Positions 33,480-42,430 of a stretch of DNA of 64,000 bases are shown one piece after another. Under the pieces are notes generated by a model. That model made no database searches. It saw only the letters and a program-made list of their open reading frames with translations, and was not told the DNA's origin. Every line of letters starts with the position of its first letter. The first letter of the stretch is position 1. This stretch comes from Betaproteobacteria bacterium. GTDB taxonomy: Bacteria > Pseudomonadota > Gammaproteobacteria > Burkholderiales > Casimicrobiaceae. Made by a program: the position numbers and the translations under genes. The stretch lies in contig JAAFIS010000012.1 of the NCBI GenBank assembly GCA_013298695.1, positions 57,684 to 121,683 of the forward strand. Reading direction: 5' to 3'.

Positions 33480-34607
33480 ATGAAGCAAGTATTTGGTAAT
33501 AGCGCCCGAAAACAAGGGGTAAGCTGCGTGCTAACCGGTTTTTCGATAATTGCTTTAAATGCATTCTTAGCCCAATTATCTTGGGCGAAGACTGATGCGG
33601 CTGTAATCGCTAATCAGAATAGCGCTGAGGTTGCAGCGGCGACGGCACCGAATGCAGCTCACGCCGCAGCGGCTGCGACTTCATCCGCGCCGCTGGCGGT
33701 TCGCGTCGTTGACTTTGCGTGGAAAGACGCGGCTCGTGATCGCGAAATTCCTGCGCGGCTTTACTTCCCCGAGCGCAGCGTCAATTCCGCGAATGCCGCG
33801 AGTGCTGGAAGCACGACGCGCGTACCGATGGTCGTGTTTTCGCACGGCCTGGGCGGCTCGCAGCTTGGCTATTCCTACCTCGGGCGTTACTGGGCGAGCT
33901 TGGGCATCGCGAGTTTGCATGTGCGTCATTCTGGAAGTGATCGCGGCGTGTGGACTGCAAACGTATTTACCTTGTTCAGTAACTTGCAACGCGCGGCTAG
34001 CGAGGAAAACGCTCTTGCGCGGGTGAAAGATGTGTCGTTTGCGATTGACAAAGTGCTAGCCGAATCAGATTTCGCGAAAACGATTGACGCTAACGCCATT
34101 GCTGTCGCCGGTCATTCCTACGGCGCGAACACAGCCATGCTCATCGGCGGCGCAACGGTGATGCGCGAGGGCAAACCGATGTCGTGGCGCGATGATCGCG
34201 TGAAGGCGTTGATTTTGATTTCGGCACCCCCGTTCACCGGCGAAGGGGACATGGCGCAAATTCTGTCTGACGTGAAAGTGCCTACGTTGCACGTCACCGG
34301 CACCGAAGACGTCATTCGTGTTCCCGGATATCGCTCCGACTTGTCGGATCGCATTGCGATCTACGATGCTCAGTCGGCGCGAGCGGATAAATCGTTGACG
34401 GTGTTCAAAGGCGCAACGCATTCAATCTTCACCGATCGAATTGATCGCGCTGGACTTGAGCTCAATGAGCGGGTAAAGCGCGCAACTCGTGAGGTGTCAG
34501 GCCTATTTCTGAAAAGCACCTTGCTCGGCGAATCAGCAAAACCGATGACACAGTGGGCGACCGCGCAACAAGATTTGATCGAGCGATTTGTACCGCTTCA
34601 ACGGTAA
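33480..34607 (+). CDS. Secreted alpha/beta hydrolase
   Basis: A 375-residue serine hydrolase. The N-terminus has a signal peptide (GFSIIALNAFLAQLSWA, cleavage near residue 37) followed by an Ala-rich linker. The alpha/beta hydrolase domain begins near 85 with VVFSHGLGGSQLGYSYLG. The nucleophile Ser213 is in GHSYG. TLHVTGTEDVI gives the likely Asp and ATHSIFTD the His. The fold resembles PET-hydrolase/dienelactone hydrolase or platelet-activating-factor acetylhydrolase-like enzymes; the substrate is unknown. Much of the signal-peptide coding region is a copy of the interspersed two-palindrome element. Confidence 0.85.
   Translation: MKQVFGNSARKQGVSCVLTGFSIIALNAFLAQLSWAKTDAAVIANQNSAEVAAATAPNAAHAAAAATSSAPLAVRVVDFAWKDAARDREIPARLYFPERSVNSANAASAGSTTRVPMVVFSHGLGGSQLGYSYLGRYWASLGIASLHVRHSGSDRGVWTANVFTLFSNLQRAASEENALARVKDVSFAIDKVLAESDFAKTIDANAIAVAGHSYGANTAMLIGGATVMREGKPMSWRDDRVKALILISAPPFTGEGDMAQILSDVKVPTLHVTGTEDVIRVPGYRSDLSDRIAIYDAQSARADKSLTVFKGATHSIFTDRIDRAGLELNERVKRATREVSGLFLKSTLLGESAKPMTQWATAQQDLIERFVPLQR
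33502..33587 (+). repeat. Two-palindrome element, copy 6, inside a coding region
   Basis: Left GCGCCCGAAAACAAGGGGT and right GCCCAATTATCTTGGGC, with TTTCGATAATTG in the middle of the 49-nt spacer. It lies within codons 8-36 of the hydrolase gene and encodes its signal peptide. Confidence 0.75.
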
Positions 34608-34623
34608 TCGCGGTTTTTCTAAC

Positions 34624-35295
34624 TTAGAACGAGAAACGCTGCGCCGCCCCGACGCTGGGCTTGAACTCTAGCGAACCGCTTGCTTTGTTCGGTGTTAGCG
34701 TGAGCGAGCCGTCGACGGTTGAGGCGCTAGCTCGGTTTTTTACATTACAAACCGTGTTGCTTCCGCTCGGTGCGCAGTCAACAAACAGCTCGCCGAGATC
34801 AATTCGTTCATTGCCATTGATGAACGTCGCGCTTTTAGCGGAAGCGCCGCCATTGAGTGAGATCAGCGTTGGCGAAACCGAGGATGGTTTCAAGGCAACG
34901 CCGAGTGATTCAGCGCGAAACTTAATCGCAGCGTTTGGGCTGTAGTCGATGTATTGGCTTGTTTCAAGAGACGCGATGTCCGCTCGGCGCGACGCGAGCA
35001 ATAGCGTCGCTCTTGTGTTGACTGCGCCTTGCACTTCGCACTCAATCGCGAACGAAGTGATCACAGGATCACACGCCCAATCCAGCCGCTGTAGCGCGGG
35101 CGTGAACGCGGTGCTGAGCGTCGCGCTGCCGCGCCAAATCGTGCCATTGATCGAGTGAATTTGATGCACTGCGGATTTCGTTGCAGCGCTCGGCGCGATC
35201 AGTAACGCAACACTCGCAGGCATCCGCCAGAGCGCCACTATAAGGGCGATACTCAACGCGAGCAAGACAATAAATGCGCGGCGTACGTAGATCAT
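34624..35295 (-). CDS. gspN: Type II secretion system protein N
   Basis: A 223-residue GspN. One N-terminal membrane helix (AFIVLLALSIALIVALW) is followed by a periplasmic domain with INGTIWRGSATLS, the family's recognisable NGTxWxG segment. GspN is an accessory inner membrane part of the type II secretion apparatus. It is the last gene of the minus-strand cluster; its start overlaps gspM by 4 bp. It is convergent with the hydrolase gene, 16 bp apart, with no clear terminator. Confidence 0.82.
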   Translation of the reverse strand: MIYVRRAFIVLLALSIALIVALWRMPASVALLIAPSAATKSAVHQIHSINGTIWRGSATLSTAFTPALQRLDWACDPVITSFAIECEVQGAVNTRATLLLASRRADIASLETSQYIDYSPNAAIKFRAESLGVALKPSSVSPTLISLNGGASAKSATFINGNERIDLGELFVDCAPSGSNTVCNVKNRASASTVDGSLTLTPNKASGSLEFKPSVGAAQRFSF

Positions 35296-35711
35296 GGCGC
35301 GACCTCTGCCGAGACCAGATACGCACCATCGCGCTTTTGAATGTTGATTCGAGGAGATCGCGGCTGCGCAGAATCGAGCGCAAGCAAACTGGCGCGCAGA
35401 TCGCGCGCATCGCTTGCACTCCAGGTTAGCGTTGCAGAATCATTGCCGCGCGCTAGCTTCGCATTCCAGTTGCGGGCAAACGCATCGAGCGCGAGGGGCG
35501 ACGCAGCTTGTGCCGCGGAGTTCGCATTACGAACGGCAAGCGCGTTAAGGCTTCGTTGATCTAGTGTCGAGCGTGTTGCCAACGAGAATCCGGCTGCGAT
35601 CGCGAGCAGTGTGATCGCGGCGAGCGCCCACGCTCCGCGGCGCAGGAGTGCACTTGAATCTTGCGACGCGAGCGCGATGCGCCAGTTGTTTTTCAATCGC
35701 ACTGCGTTCAT
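35292..35711 (-). CDS. gspM: Type II secretion system protein M
   Basis: A 139-residue bitopic membrane protein with one helix near residues 27-45 (GAWALAAITLLAIAAGFSLA) and a small periplasmic ferredoxin-like domain. It is the partner of GspL in the inner membrane platform. Sequence conservation in this family is low; the assignment rests on size, topology and place between gspL and gspN with overlaps of 4 bp. Confidence 0.75.
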   Translation of the reverse strand: MNAVRLKNNWRIALASQDSSALLRRGAWALAAITLLAIAAGFSLATRSTLDQRSLNALAVRNANSAAQAASPLALDAFARNWNAKLARGNDSATLTWSASDARDLRASLLALDSAQPRSPRINIQKRDGAYLVSAEVAP

Positions 35712-36682
35712 CGACGTTGCACTCGAAGTCGAACTTCCGGTTCGCGCACCACTTGCGCTGCGAATCCGTTAGTGGCGAGCGCTGATTCAACGCTTGCAAT
35801 GTTTGCGGGCGGTAGCGCCGGCGCGGCAATCACCCAAGCGCTGCTGCCGAAGGTGGCGCTTTTCATAAACTCTGTGAGCACAGGCGCTGCGATTGTGGAG
35901 CGTGACCACATTTCGCCAGGTTGATCGGCGAAGCGATTTAGAGGCACTCTGGCCGCGTTAGATTGGCCAATAATGCTTGGAGCCGAAACGTCAGAATTGA
36001 CTACCGCGACGTATCTCCAACCTGACACACACACACAGAGCGCTGCCGCAACCGTCACCCCGACGAGCGCGCGATCTAGCGGCGTTTTTTCAGACTTAGT
36101 TGCGGTTGCGGGAATCGGCAACAAAGGCGTTGGCGCGCTCGGATTGCTCAGCGTTAGCGGTGCGAATTCCACACCTAGCGAGGCGCGCCACAAGGCGAGC
36201 GATTCTTCGGCAATCGGAGTCGCGCCGATATCGGAGATCCACACGCGTTTTGTAGCGCTGCGCGATGACGTTTCGTTAGACGAAGCAGCGATTATTGAAA
36301 CGACGGCGCTCGGGATTTCGCTGCCCGCGCTCGGCCCGTGGAAACGCGCAACCCCGTGTTCGGAAAACACTGCGCTTTCTTCCCGCGGATCGCCCGCGCG
36401 CAACCAGATGATGTCGCCATTTGCGATTTGCGGCACCCAGGAAAAATCAATGCTTGGCGACGCAGTACCTGTGCTGGCTGCGGCTGTGCTGTAGGCGATT
36501 AACACGCGATCAGCTGCGCTACCAATCGCTCGCGTTGCAAGTCTGAGCGACGCGCCGGTAATCCCGAAATCGCGGTGCAGCACGAGCGAGGCCGCGCGCA
36601 ACTGATCCGCCGCGGAGAGCGTCGTAAAGCGCGCGATTTGCGCGGAAACAACTGCGATGTTTAATGGAATGCTTAGTGCCAT
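35708..36682 (-). CDS. gspL: Type II secretion system protein L
   Basis: A 324-residue protein. The N-terminal cytoplasmic domain has an actin-like, degenerate pattern (PQIANGDIIWLRAGD, VWISDIGATPIAEESLALW). A single membrane helix lies near residue 210 (ALVGVTVAAALCVCVSGWRY), followed by a periplasmic domain like that of GspM. GspL docks the GspE ATPase to the membrane platform. I prefer the ATG at 36682 over the TTG at 36691. About 100 bp separates it from gspK, a wider gap than elsewhere in this tight cluster. Confidence 0.78.
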   Translation of the reverse strand: MALSIPLNIAVVSAQIARFTTLSAADQLRAASLVLHRDFGITGASLRLATRAIGSAADRVLIAYSTAAASTGTASPSIDFSWVPQIANGDIIWLRAGDPREESAVFSEHGVARFHGPSAGSEIPSAVVSIIAASSNETSSRSATKRVWISDIGATPIAEESLALWRASLGVEFAPLTLSNPSAPTPLLPIPATATKSEKTPLDRALVGVTVAAALCVCVSGWRYVAVVNSDVSAPSIIGQSNAARVPLNRFADQPGEMWSRSTIAAPVLTEFMKSATFGSSAWVIAAPALPPANIASVESALATNGFAAQVVREPEVRLRVQRR

Positions 36683-36787
36683 AGCTTGCAATGTAGCGAT
36701 TTGCGCGAAGGAAACTTGATTCGATGAAGAGGGTCATCGGATCGGCGAGTCAATTCTGTCGACACAGAAAATCCGAGGAATCGCGCG

Positions 36788-37750
36788 TTACGCATTTTGC
36801 ACACTTCGATAATAAATCGTCGGCGCCACGCCCAATAATCTACGGCATCGAATCACAATCGCGTGTTTAACGAGATCAAACGAAATCGTTGAATTCATCT
36901 GGAAATATTGGGAGCTCACCGAAAATGCTGAATCGGGAACTTGCACGCCGAGCGCGGACGAGAATTCGGTAATGCTCGCGAATGGCTTTGCTCCACGAAC
37001 GGCAAGCGCGTTGGCCCACTGCGCGCCGCTCGCGTTGGGCAAAACGGTCGCTAGTAGCTCTGCGCTAGCGGTGTTGACGTTGATCGAACCGGCGTCGGGC
37101 AACACGTCAACAAAGGCGCTTAACGCTTCGATGTGTGCAGCTGTGAATCCACCGAGCGTTAACAAATCCGCCAACGTCTCAAGTTTTTGGTTGCCCATAC
37201 GCGCGCCGTAAACCTGCGCTTCAGATTGGCCGCTGGCGGTGACCAAATCGTTGTCAATTGCGTCGGCCAACCGTTCCGCAAGCTCAGCCGGTACACCCGC
37301 GCGGGCGAAAATCAGCTTCGCAACAATGACGTTGGCTTCACTCCTCAGCCCCTGCGGCGCGACGTTGTTCAAATTAAAACGCGACTGGAGATCGGTGATC
37401 TGCCCGGAGATCGTTCCGCCCTCGACCTGCGTCGGCGGCAAGCTGATCGCCCACAGCTCGCCCAAGTGATCAATGGTTGATGTGCGTGCATCGCCCGACA
37501 GCACCGTCAACGACCATGTCGCCGCCGCGTCCGCAAGGGTGTACGCAGCCTGCGTGTCACGTGCTCGGTACTCGCGCGAGAGCCAACCGGCCAGCGGCGC
37601 GAGCAACTGTGTGGCCACCGCAGCGCCGAGCGCGGTGAGCAATAGCGCAACGATGAGCGCCGCACCGCGCTGCGAGCGACGAGCCCTTTGATACGCGCCG
37701 CAACACGAATCACAGATTGACTGCGCAATCAACGGGAACGCTGCGCTCAT
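36788..37750 (-). CDS. gspK: Type II secretion system minor pseudopilin GspK
   Basis: A 320-residue minor pseudopilin, longer than the other pseudopilins as is normal for GspK. The cleavage region is SQRGAALIVALLLTALGAAV, with Gly before the hydrophobic helix. GspK signatures are ITDLQSRFNLNNV near the middle and GSINVNTASAELLATVLP further on, a helix-hairpin-helix-like segment. GspK forms the pilus tip with GspI and GspJ. The ATG overlaps the gspJ stop by 4 bp, leaving a 28-residue N-terminal leader. Confidence 0.88.
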   Translation of the reverse strand: MSAAFPLIAQSICDSCCGAYQRARRSQRGAALIVALLLTALGAAVATQLLAPLAGWLSREYRARDTQAAYTLADAAATWSLTVLSGDARTSTIDHLGELWAISLPPTQVEGGTISGQITDLQSRFNLNNVAPQGLRSEANVIVAKLIFARAGVPAELAERLADAIDNDLVTASGQSEAQVYGARMGNQKLETLADLLTLGGFTAAHIEALSAFVDVLPDAGSINVNTASAELLATVLPNASGAQWANALAVRGAKPFASITEFSSALGVQVPDSAFSVSSQYFQMNSTISFDLVKHAIVIRCRRLLGVAPTIYYRSVQNA

Positions 37751-38349
37751 TTCACCACCAACGTGCGATTGATGATTCGTCCAGTCTCGTTGGCATTGCC
37801 CAAAAGCTCAATCGCAATTTCTACCGCTTTCGGCAATTCGCTGACTTGTGCGGCCGACGTCGCCGCAGTGCCGGCCGTGCTCGCGCTTGCAGCGCCGGCA
37901 TTGGTCGGCACGCGATAGCTAAATCGAGCATTGCGACCTTCGGTCAACGCAATTTCGCCGTCGTCGCTTTGACGCACCACGCGCACTAAGTTTTCGTTGA
38001 TTGCAACCCAGCGATAGCGAACCGTCCGCAGCGGCTCGGTTTGGGTCAGTGGGTTGAGCCGAAGGCTGATCGATGTGCCGTCGCCGGAGAAAACTTTGTA
38101 GTCAGCGCGTCGAAGATCGGATTCAAGCGTGGAGAAAAAGGTGTCGAGCGATTGCCATTGCGTTGCATCGCGAAAGGTTTGATCGCGAGCGGTTTGAAGT
38201 GCCTCAATCGCGCGCCAACCGGCGACCGTCATGAGCGTTGCGATTGCCATGCCCACGAGCAGCTCCACCAGCGTCATGCCCGCGAATTGAAGTTTCGCAC
38301 CGCGCATTGGCGGCGAACTGAGTCGACGTCGATACGGATGAACGCTCAC
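37747..38349 (-). CDS. gspJ: Type II secretion system minor pseudopilin GspJ
   Basis: A 200-residue minor pseudopilin. The prepilin cleavage site lies in QFAGMTLVELLVGMAIATLM, after Gly24, with the Glu at +5 of the mature protein. FSTLESDLRRADYKVF and LSELPKAVEI-like segments are family features. The gene starts with GTG overlapping the gspI stop. Confidence 0.88.
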   Translation of the reverse strand: MSVHPYRRRLSSPPMRGAKLQFAGMTLVELLVGMAIATLMTVAGWRAIEALQTARDQTFRDATQWQSLDTFFSTLESDLRRADYKVFSGDGTSISLRLNPLTQTEPLRTVRYRWVAINENLVRVVRQSDDGEIALTEGRNARFSYRVPTNAGAASASTAGTAATSAAQVSELPKAVEIAIELLGNANETGRIINRTLVVK

Positions 38350-38720
38350 AATCGAGAAGAAAAGCCAACAGCGTTGGCCAGTTCGTAGGCGGGGTTGTCG
38401 CTTCTAGTCACGCGAACCTCAACGCGCGTGAACAGTGGGCTCGGTGTGGCGGTAACCTGCGTCGCCGCTACGAATTCGATTCCGGCCTGCGAAAACAGTC
38501 GCACGTTTTTACCTACGGGTGCCATTGTTCCCTGCAAACGCACATCAGCGAGGGCGTTGTGTGCAACCCAGCGCGCGAGCGTGCGATCACGCAACACGCT
38601 TTGATCGAAGCTTGCCACCACCGCGGCGCGCGATGCTGCGATCAAGCCCACCGATAGGATCGTCAGCGCGACCAGCACCTCAATCAAACTAAACGCAGCT
38701 TGTCGTGAAGTGCGTCGCAT
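38346..38720 (-). CDS. gspI: Type II secretion system minor pseudopilin GspI
   Basis: A 124-residue minor pseudopilin with the prepilin motif RQAAFSLIEVLVALTILSVG; the residue before Phe is Ala rather than the usual Gly, which prepilin peptidase accepts in some proteins. The segment RTLARWVAHNALADVRLQ is typical of GspI. I take the ATG at 38720, 17 bp after the gspG stop; a longer frame to 38816 would overlap gspG. Confidence 0.87.
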   Translation of the reverse strand: MRRTSRQAAFSLIEVLVALTILSVGLIAASRAAVVASFDQSVLRDRTLARWVAHNALADVRLQGTMAPVGKNVRLFSQAGIEFVAATQVTATPSPLFTRVEVRVTRSDNPAYELANAVGFSSRL

Positions 38721-38736
38721 CGAAGTGAATCGTTGA

Positions 38737-39183
38737 TCAAAGATTCCAGGTACCAATGTCGGCGCTTTCTCCGTCTCCGCCAGCCTTGCCGTCGGCACCG
38801 AAGCTCGATACGTCAAATTCGCCTTTCAATCCCGGATTGGCATACTGATACGGATTGCCCCACGGATCATTGGGAAGACGCGGGATGTAGCCGCCGCTTC
38901 GCCAGTTATTGGGTAGGGGGGTGAGCGTGGGTTTTTCTACAAGCGCTCTGAGACCTTGCTCGCCCGTGGGTAGGCGCGCGTTGTCAAGTTTGTACATCGC
39001 AAGCGCTTGCGAGAGCGTCGCTACGTCTTGCTTCGCTGCTGCGACTTTCGCGTCGTGAGCACGCCCAATCACATTCGGCACAATCACCGCCGCAAGAATC
39101 CCCAAAATTACGATCACCACAAGGACTTCGACGAGAGTGAAACCGCGTTTGTTTTTGAGGGAGGAGGGCAAATTTGCAAACAT
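38737..39183 (-). CDS. gspG: Type II secretion system major pseudopilin GspG
   Basis: A 148-residue major pseudopilin. The prepilin site is KRGFTLVEVLVVIVILGILA with Gly before Phe. The C-terminal calcium-loop region shows GYIPRLPNDPWGNPYQYANP and DVSSFGADGKAGGDGESADI, both classical for GspG. The ATG at 39183 is chosen because it gives the usual short leader. It is the first gene of this cluster. Neither gspC, D, E nor F is in the window, and gspH is absent between gspG and gspI. Confidence 0.94.
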   Translation of the reverse strand: MFANLPSSLKNKRGFTLVEVLVVIVILGILAAVIVPNVIGRAHDAKVAAAKQDVATLSQALAMYKLDNARLPTGEQGLRALVEKPTLTPLPNNWRSGGYIPRLPNDPWGNPYQYANPGLKGEFDVSSFGADGKAGGDGESADIGTWNL

Positions 39184-39280
39184 AGGCAGAATTATAGGTT
39201 TCGCGTGTTGCAGTGTTGTATCAGTGCGCGCCACGCTCCACCCTGTTCGCCAGCAAAGCGCACCTACGAGTTAACCCCGG

Positions 39281-40291
39281 ATGAAGAAACTTTTTGCATT
39301 GCTAATGCTCGCCGCGATTTCCGCAGGTGGCTTGTTTTGGGCAGCGCAAAGCTACTTTCCCTCGCGCGCAGCGGTGCTTCCAGACGATGGCCTCACGATC
39401 AACGTCCCGCGCGGCGCGTCCGCCGGCCGCGTGATTAACGAGCTCGCAAAACAAGGCGTCGCGCCCGCGTGGCAGCTGCAATTGATTTCCCGCGTCCGTG
39501 CGCTCACCGAAGGCGACCCGAAGATTCGAGCGGGGCAATATCTGTTCGCGCCGCCCAAGACCATCGGCGACATTTTTGAAGCGCTTGAAAGCGGCGCTGC
39601 AATCCAATTGCCGATCACGGTCGTTGAGGGCACGACACAGCGCGAGCTTTTCTCGCTGATGAAGAAACTTACGAGCGAATCGAAGTTGTTTAAGTTAGAC
39701 ACGGTCTTGCCGCCGGATCAATGGTCGAAGCTCATCAAAAGCGAACCGGCAAATTTGGAAGGCTTTTTGTTTCCTGATACGTATTTGATCGCGCCAGAAA
39801 GCAACGCAGCCAATCTGCTCGCCTCGATGCACAAACGGATGAAGCAAGAATTGGCGACCGCATGGGAGCAGCGCGCGCCAGACACGCCGCTCAAATCCCC
39901 CTACGAGGCGTTGATTCTCGCGTCTATCATTGAAAAAGAAACGGGTCGTGAAGCGGATCGACCGCTCGTGGGTTCGGTGTTCGTAAATCGATTGCGCATC
40001 GGCATGCGTCTACAAACCGACCCGACCGTGATCTACGGACTCGGCGAAAAGTTTGACGGAAATTTGCGAAAGATTGATTTGCAAACGGACACGCCCTACA
40101 ACAGCTACACGCGTGACGGTTTGCCGCCGACACCCATTGCGTATCCGGGACGTGCGTCGCTGCGAGCTGCGGTGAATCCGCCAAAAAGCGAATTCTTGTA
40201 TTTCGTGGCGCGCGGTGACGGTACGAGTGAGTTTTCAAAAAATCTCGCGGAACACAATCGTGCGGTCGCGAAATTTCAATTGGGACGCTGA
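39281..40291 (+). CDS. mltG: Endolytic murein transglycosylase
   Basis: A 336-residue YceG-like enzyme that cleaves nascent glycan strands in the inner membrane and helps end peptidoglycan chain growth. An N-terminal membrane anchor (LFALLMLAAISAGGLFWAA) is followed by a LysM-like region near 35-100. The catalytic domain shows ILASIIEKETGREADRPLVG with the catalytic Glu, LRIGMRLQTDPTVIYG and YPGRASLRAAVNPP. It heads the mltG-tmk-holB-pilZ-tatD group and ends 2 bp before tmk. Confidence 0.94.
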   Translation: MKKLFALLMLAAISAGGLFWAAQSYFPSRAAVLPDDGLTINVPRGASAGRVINELAKQGVAPAWQLQLISRVRALTEGDPKIRAGQYLFAPPKTIGDIFEALESGAAIQLPITVVEGTTQRELFSLMKKLTSESKLFKLDTVLPPDQWSKLIKSEPANLEGFLFPDTYLIAPESNAANLLASMHKRMKQELATAWEQRAPDTPLKSPYEALILASIIEKETGREADRPLVGSVFVNRLRIGMRLQTDPTVIYGLGEKFDGNLRKIDLQTDTPYNSYTRDGLPPTPIAYPGRASLRAAVNPPKSEFLYFVARGDGTSEFSKNLAEHNRAVAKFQLGR

Positions 40292-40293
40292 TT

Positions 40294-40917
40294 GTGAGTG
40301 GTCGATTCATCACTTTTGAAGGTATTGATGGTGCGGGTAAAAGCACGCACATCGATTCGGTTCGAGCGCTTCTCGCCTCGCGTGGAATCGAAGTGGTGTG
40401 TACACGGGAACCAGGCGGAACCTCCCTCGGAGAATCGGTTAGATCGCTGTTTTTAGACTATTCGATGAACGCGAGAACAGAAGCGTTGCTCGTATTCGCC
40501 GCTCGCTCAGAGCATTTAGCCAATGTTGTTTGGCCAGCGTTGGCGCGCGGCGCGTGGGTGCTGTGTGATCGATTTACCGACGCAACCTTTGCCTATCAAG
40601 GCGGCGGCCGGGAGCTCTCAATGGCGGAGATTGAAACGCTCGCCGCGCTCGTTCACCCTAACTTTTCACCGGATTTAACGCTCTTGTTTGATCTGCCGCC
40701 CGAGGCTGCGAAAGAGCGCATGGGAAATCGCGATGCACTGGATCGCATTGAGTCGGAAGCAGCAGCGTTTCACCAACGCGTTCGCGACACTTATTTGTCG
40801 CGTGCGGCGGCAGAGCCGAATCGGTTCGCTGTGTTTGATAGTCGGCACGAGAAGAAAACCGTGAGCGCTCAGGTGGCGGAGCGGGTGCGAAAGTTGTTGC
40901 CGGCAGTTTCGACATGA
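40294..40917 (+). CDS. tmk: Thymidylate kinase
   Basis: A 207-residue enzyme that phosphorylates dTMP to dTDP. The P-loop FEGIDGAGKSTHID lies at residues 8-21. The TREPGGTSLGE motif with the DR(E/P)-type Arg follows, then DRFTDATFAYQGGGR in the lid region. Family length is normal. The start is GTG. The stop overlaps the ATG of holB by 4 bp. Confidence 0.95.
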   Translation: MSGRFITFEGIDGAGKSTHIDSVRALLASRGIEVVCTREPGGTSLGESVRSLFLDYSMNARTEALLVFAARSEHLANVVWPALARGAWVLCDRFTDATFAYQGGGRELSMAEIETLAALVHPNFSPDLTLLFDLPPEAAKERMGNRDALDRIESEAAAFHQRVRDTYLSRAAAEPNRFAVFDSRHEKKTVSAQVAERVRKLLPAVST

Positions 40918-41915
40918 ATGCGCAATCGTTCCCCTGGCAGCAGCAGTGGCTTGCGGGCATTCGCCACACCGTGCTGACTCACCATCACGCATGGATGGTC
41001 GTGGGCCGCGAGGGCGACGGCTTGGCGCAAGCCGGTGCCGCGCTCGCCGCGTCTCTTCTCTGCGAATCGCCGCGCGAAGGTCTTGCGTGCGGTGTGTGCC
41101 CAAGTTGTCGTTGGCTTCACGGAGACGTTCACCCCGATTTCATTCGGCTCGCCCCCGAAGACAGCGACGACGATGTAGCGCGCTTGCCGATCATCAAAAC
41201 GGATGCCGCCCGCGAAGCTATTTCGTTCATGGAACTCACCGCGTCGACGAATCGGGGCCGGGTATTGCTCGTCGATCCCGCGACGGCGCTATCGCGAGAA
41301 AGCGCCAACGCGCTGCTCAAAGCGATTGAGGAGCCGCCGCCGAATACGCGCTGGATACTGCTCACTGCGCGACCTGCCAAACTGCTGCCGACGATACGCT
41401 CGCGTACGCTCAGACTCGCACTACCGCGCCCTGACCCGGCACACGCGCTGGCTTGGCTCAAGAGCGAAGGGCTGGATGCGGCAAGCGCGAACACAGCGCT
41501 GACCACGGCGCGAGGCGCACCGCTCGCAGCGCTTGCATTTGCGGGCAGCGACGTCCTTCAAACTCGAGATTCGTTCATGCGCGATTTGGGCAACCCGCGC
41601 GAGTTGCCCACGCTCACCTGGGGCGCGTGGGTGGACGCCGGTGGAAAAACCGGGCGACGTGCGCGCTTTTCGTTGTTGCTCGCGCTGCTCGGAGAATGGT
41701 TGGTTGACTGGTCACGCGTGCGCGCTGATCTCGCACCGTTGACCTGCGTTCAATTTCAGGATGTTCTTGCTCGCGTCGCGCCGCGATTGCCCGCCGCCGA
41801 GGCGCTCCGATTACATCGAGAACTGTTGCGCAAACTTGCGCTGCCGGACACTACGCTCTCGGCGCGCCTGCAAGTCGAGTCCATCTTGCTCGACTATAGG
41901 GCGAAGTTTGCTTAA
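40914..41915 (+). CDS. holB: DNA polymerase III subunit delta'
   Basis: A 333-residue clamp-loader subunit. It has the four-Cys zinc module (CESPREGLACGVCPSCRW) and the core VLLVDPATALSRESANALLK with EEPPPNTRWILLTARP. The Walker A region lacks the usual GKT, as expected for delta', which does not bind ATP. It works with tau/gamma and delta to load the beta clamp. It overlaps tmk by 4 bp. Confidence 0.93.
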   Translation: MNAQSFPWQQQWLAGIRHTVLTHHHAWMVVGREGDGLAQAGAALAASLLCESPREGLACGVCPSCRWLHGDVHPDFIRLAPEDSDDDVARLPIIKTDAAREAISFMELTASTNRGRVLLVDPATALSRESANALLKAIEEPPPNTRWILLTARPAKLLPTIRSRTLRLALPRPDPAHALAWLKSEGLDAASANTALTTARGAPLAALAFAGSDVLQTRDSFMRDLGNPRELPTLTWGAWVDAGGKTGRRARFSLLLALLGEWLVDWSRVRADLAPLTCVQFQDVLARVAPRLPAAEALRLHRELLRKLALPDTTLSARLQVESILLDYRAKFA

Positions 41916-41947
41916 CACCACGCCCGTTCTAAAGTACCATTTCAACC

Positions 41948-42325
41948 ATGGCTGAAAACACAGGTATCGGTGGCACGTCTGCAGCAATGCGCTCTGGCGT
42001 GCTCTCCCTCAACATTCGCGAGCGCACAGCGCTCTACGCCGCCTACATTCCGTGGGTTGAAGGCGGTGGAATATTCATCCCCACCACAAGAGCCTACAAA
42101 TTGGGTGACGAAGTGTTTATGTTGTTGACGCTGATGGACGATCCCAATCGCGTTGCGGTCCAGGGTAAAGTGGTGTGGATCACGCCACCGGGGATTCAGG
42201 GCGCACGCGCGCAAGGCATCGGCGTTCAATTCACTCGCGACGAGACCGGTCGCGCTGCCAAAGGGCGGATCGAAGGTATTTTGGGCGGCTTGCTGGCGTC
42301 GTCGCGGCCTACGCACACAATGTAA
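41948..42325 (+). CDS. pilZ: PilZ domain protein
   Basis: A 125-residue PilZ-domain protein of the type found beside holB in many beta- and gammaproteobacteria, where it is needed for type IV pilus assembly. It starts with GVLSLNIRERTALYAAYIPW and has GGGIFIPTTRAYKLGDEVFM and GKVVWITPPGIQGARAQGIG. The RxxxR motif for c-di-GMP is not evident, as in this PilZ subgroup. It is 32 bp downstream of holB. Confidence 0.9.
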   Translation: MAENTGIGGTSAAMRSGVLSLNIRERTALYAAYIPWVEGGGIFIPTTRAYKLGDEVFMLLTLMDDPNRVAVQGKVVWITPPGIQGARAQGIGVQFTRDETGRAAKGRIEGILGGLLASSRPTHTM

Positions 42326-42430
42326 CCCCTGCGTTTTGTTGGCACCTGTGACTGCTAGAGCAGCTGCTGCAATACGCGTTTACTCAAATCTCCAAATCAT
42401 TTTGCTCGCCAAATAGCGCAACGTCTACCC

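Noticed and set aside
42325..42420. Eleventh copy of the two-palindrome element between pilZ and tatD
   Set aside because: GCCAAATAGCGC is weakly similar but the left palindrome and the CGATAAT core are absent.
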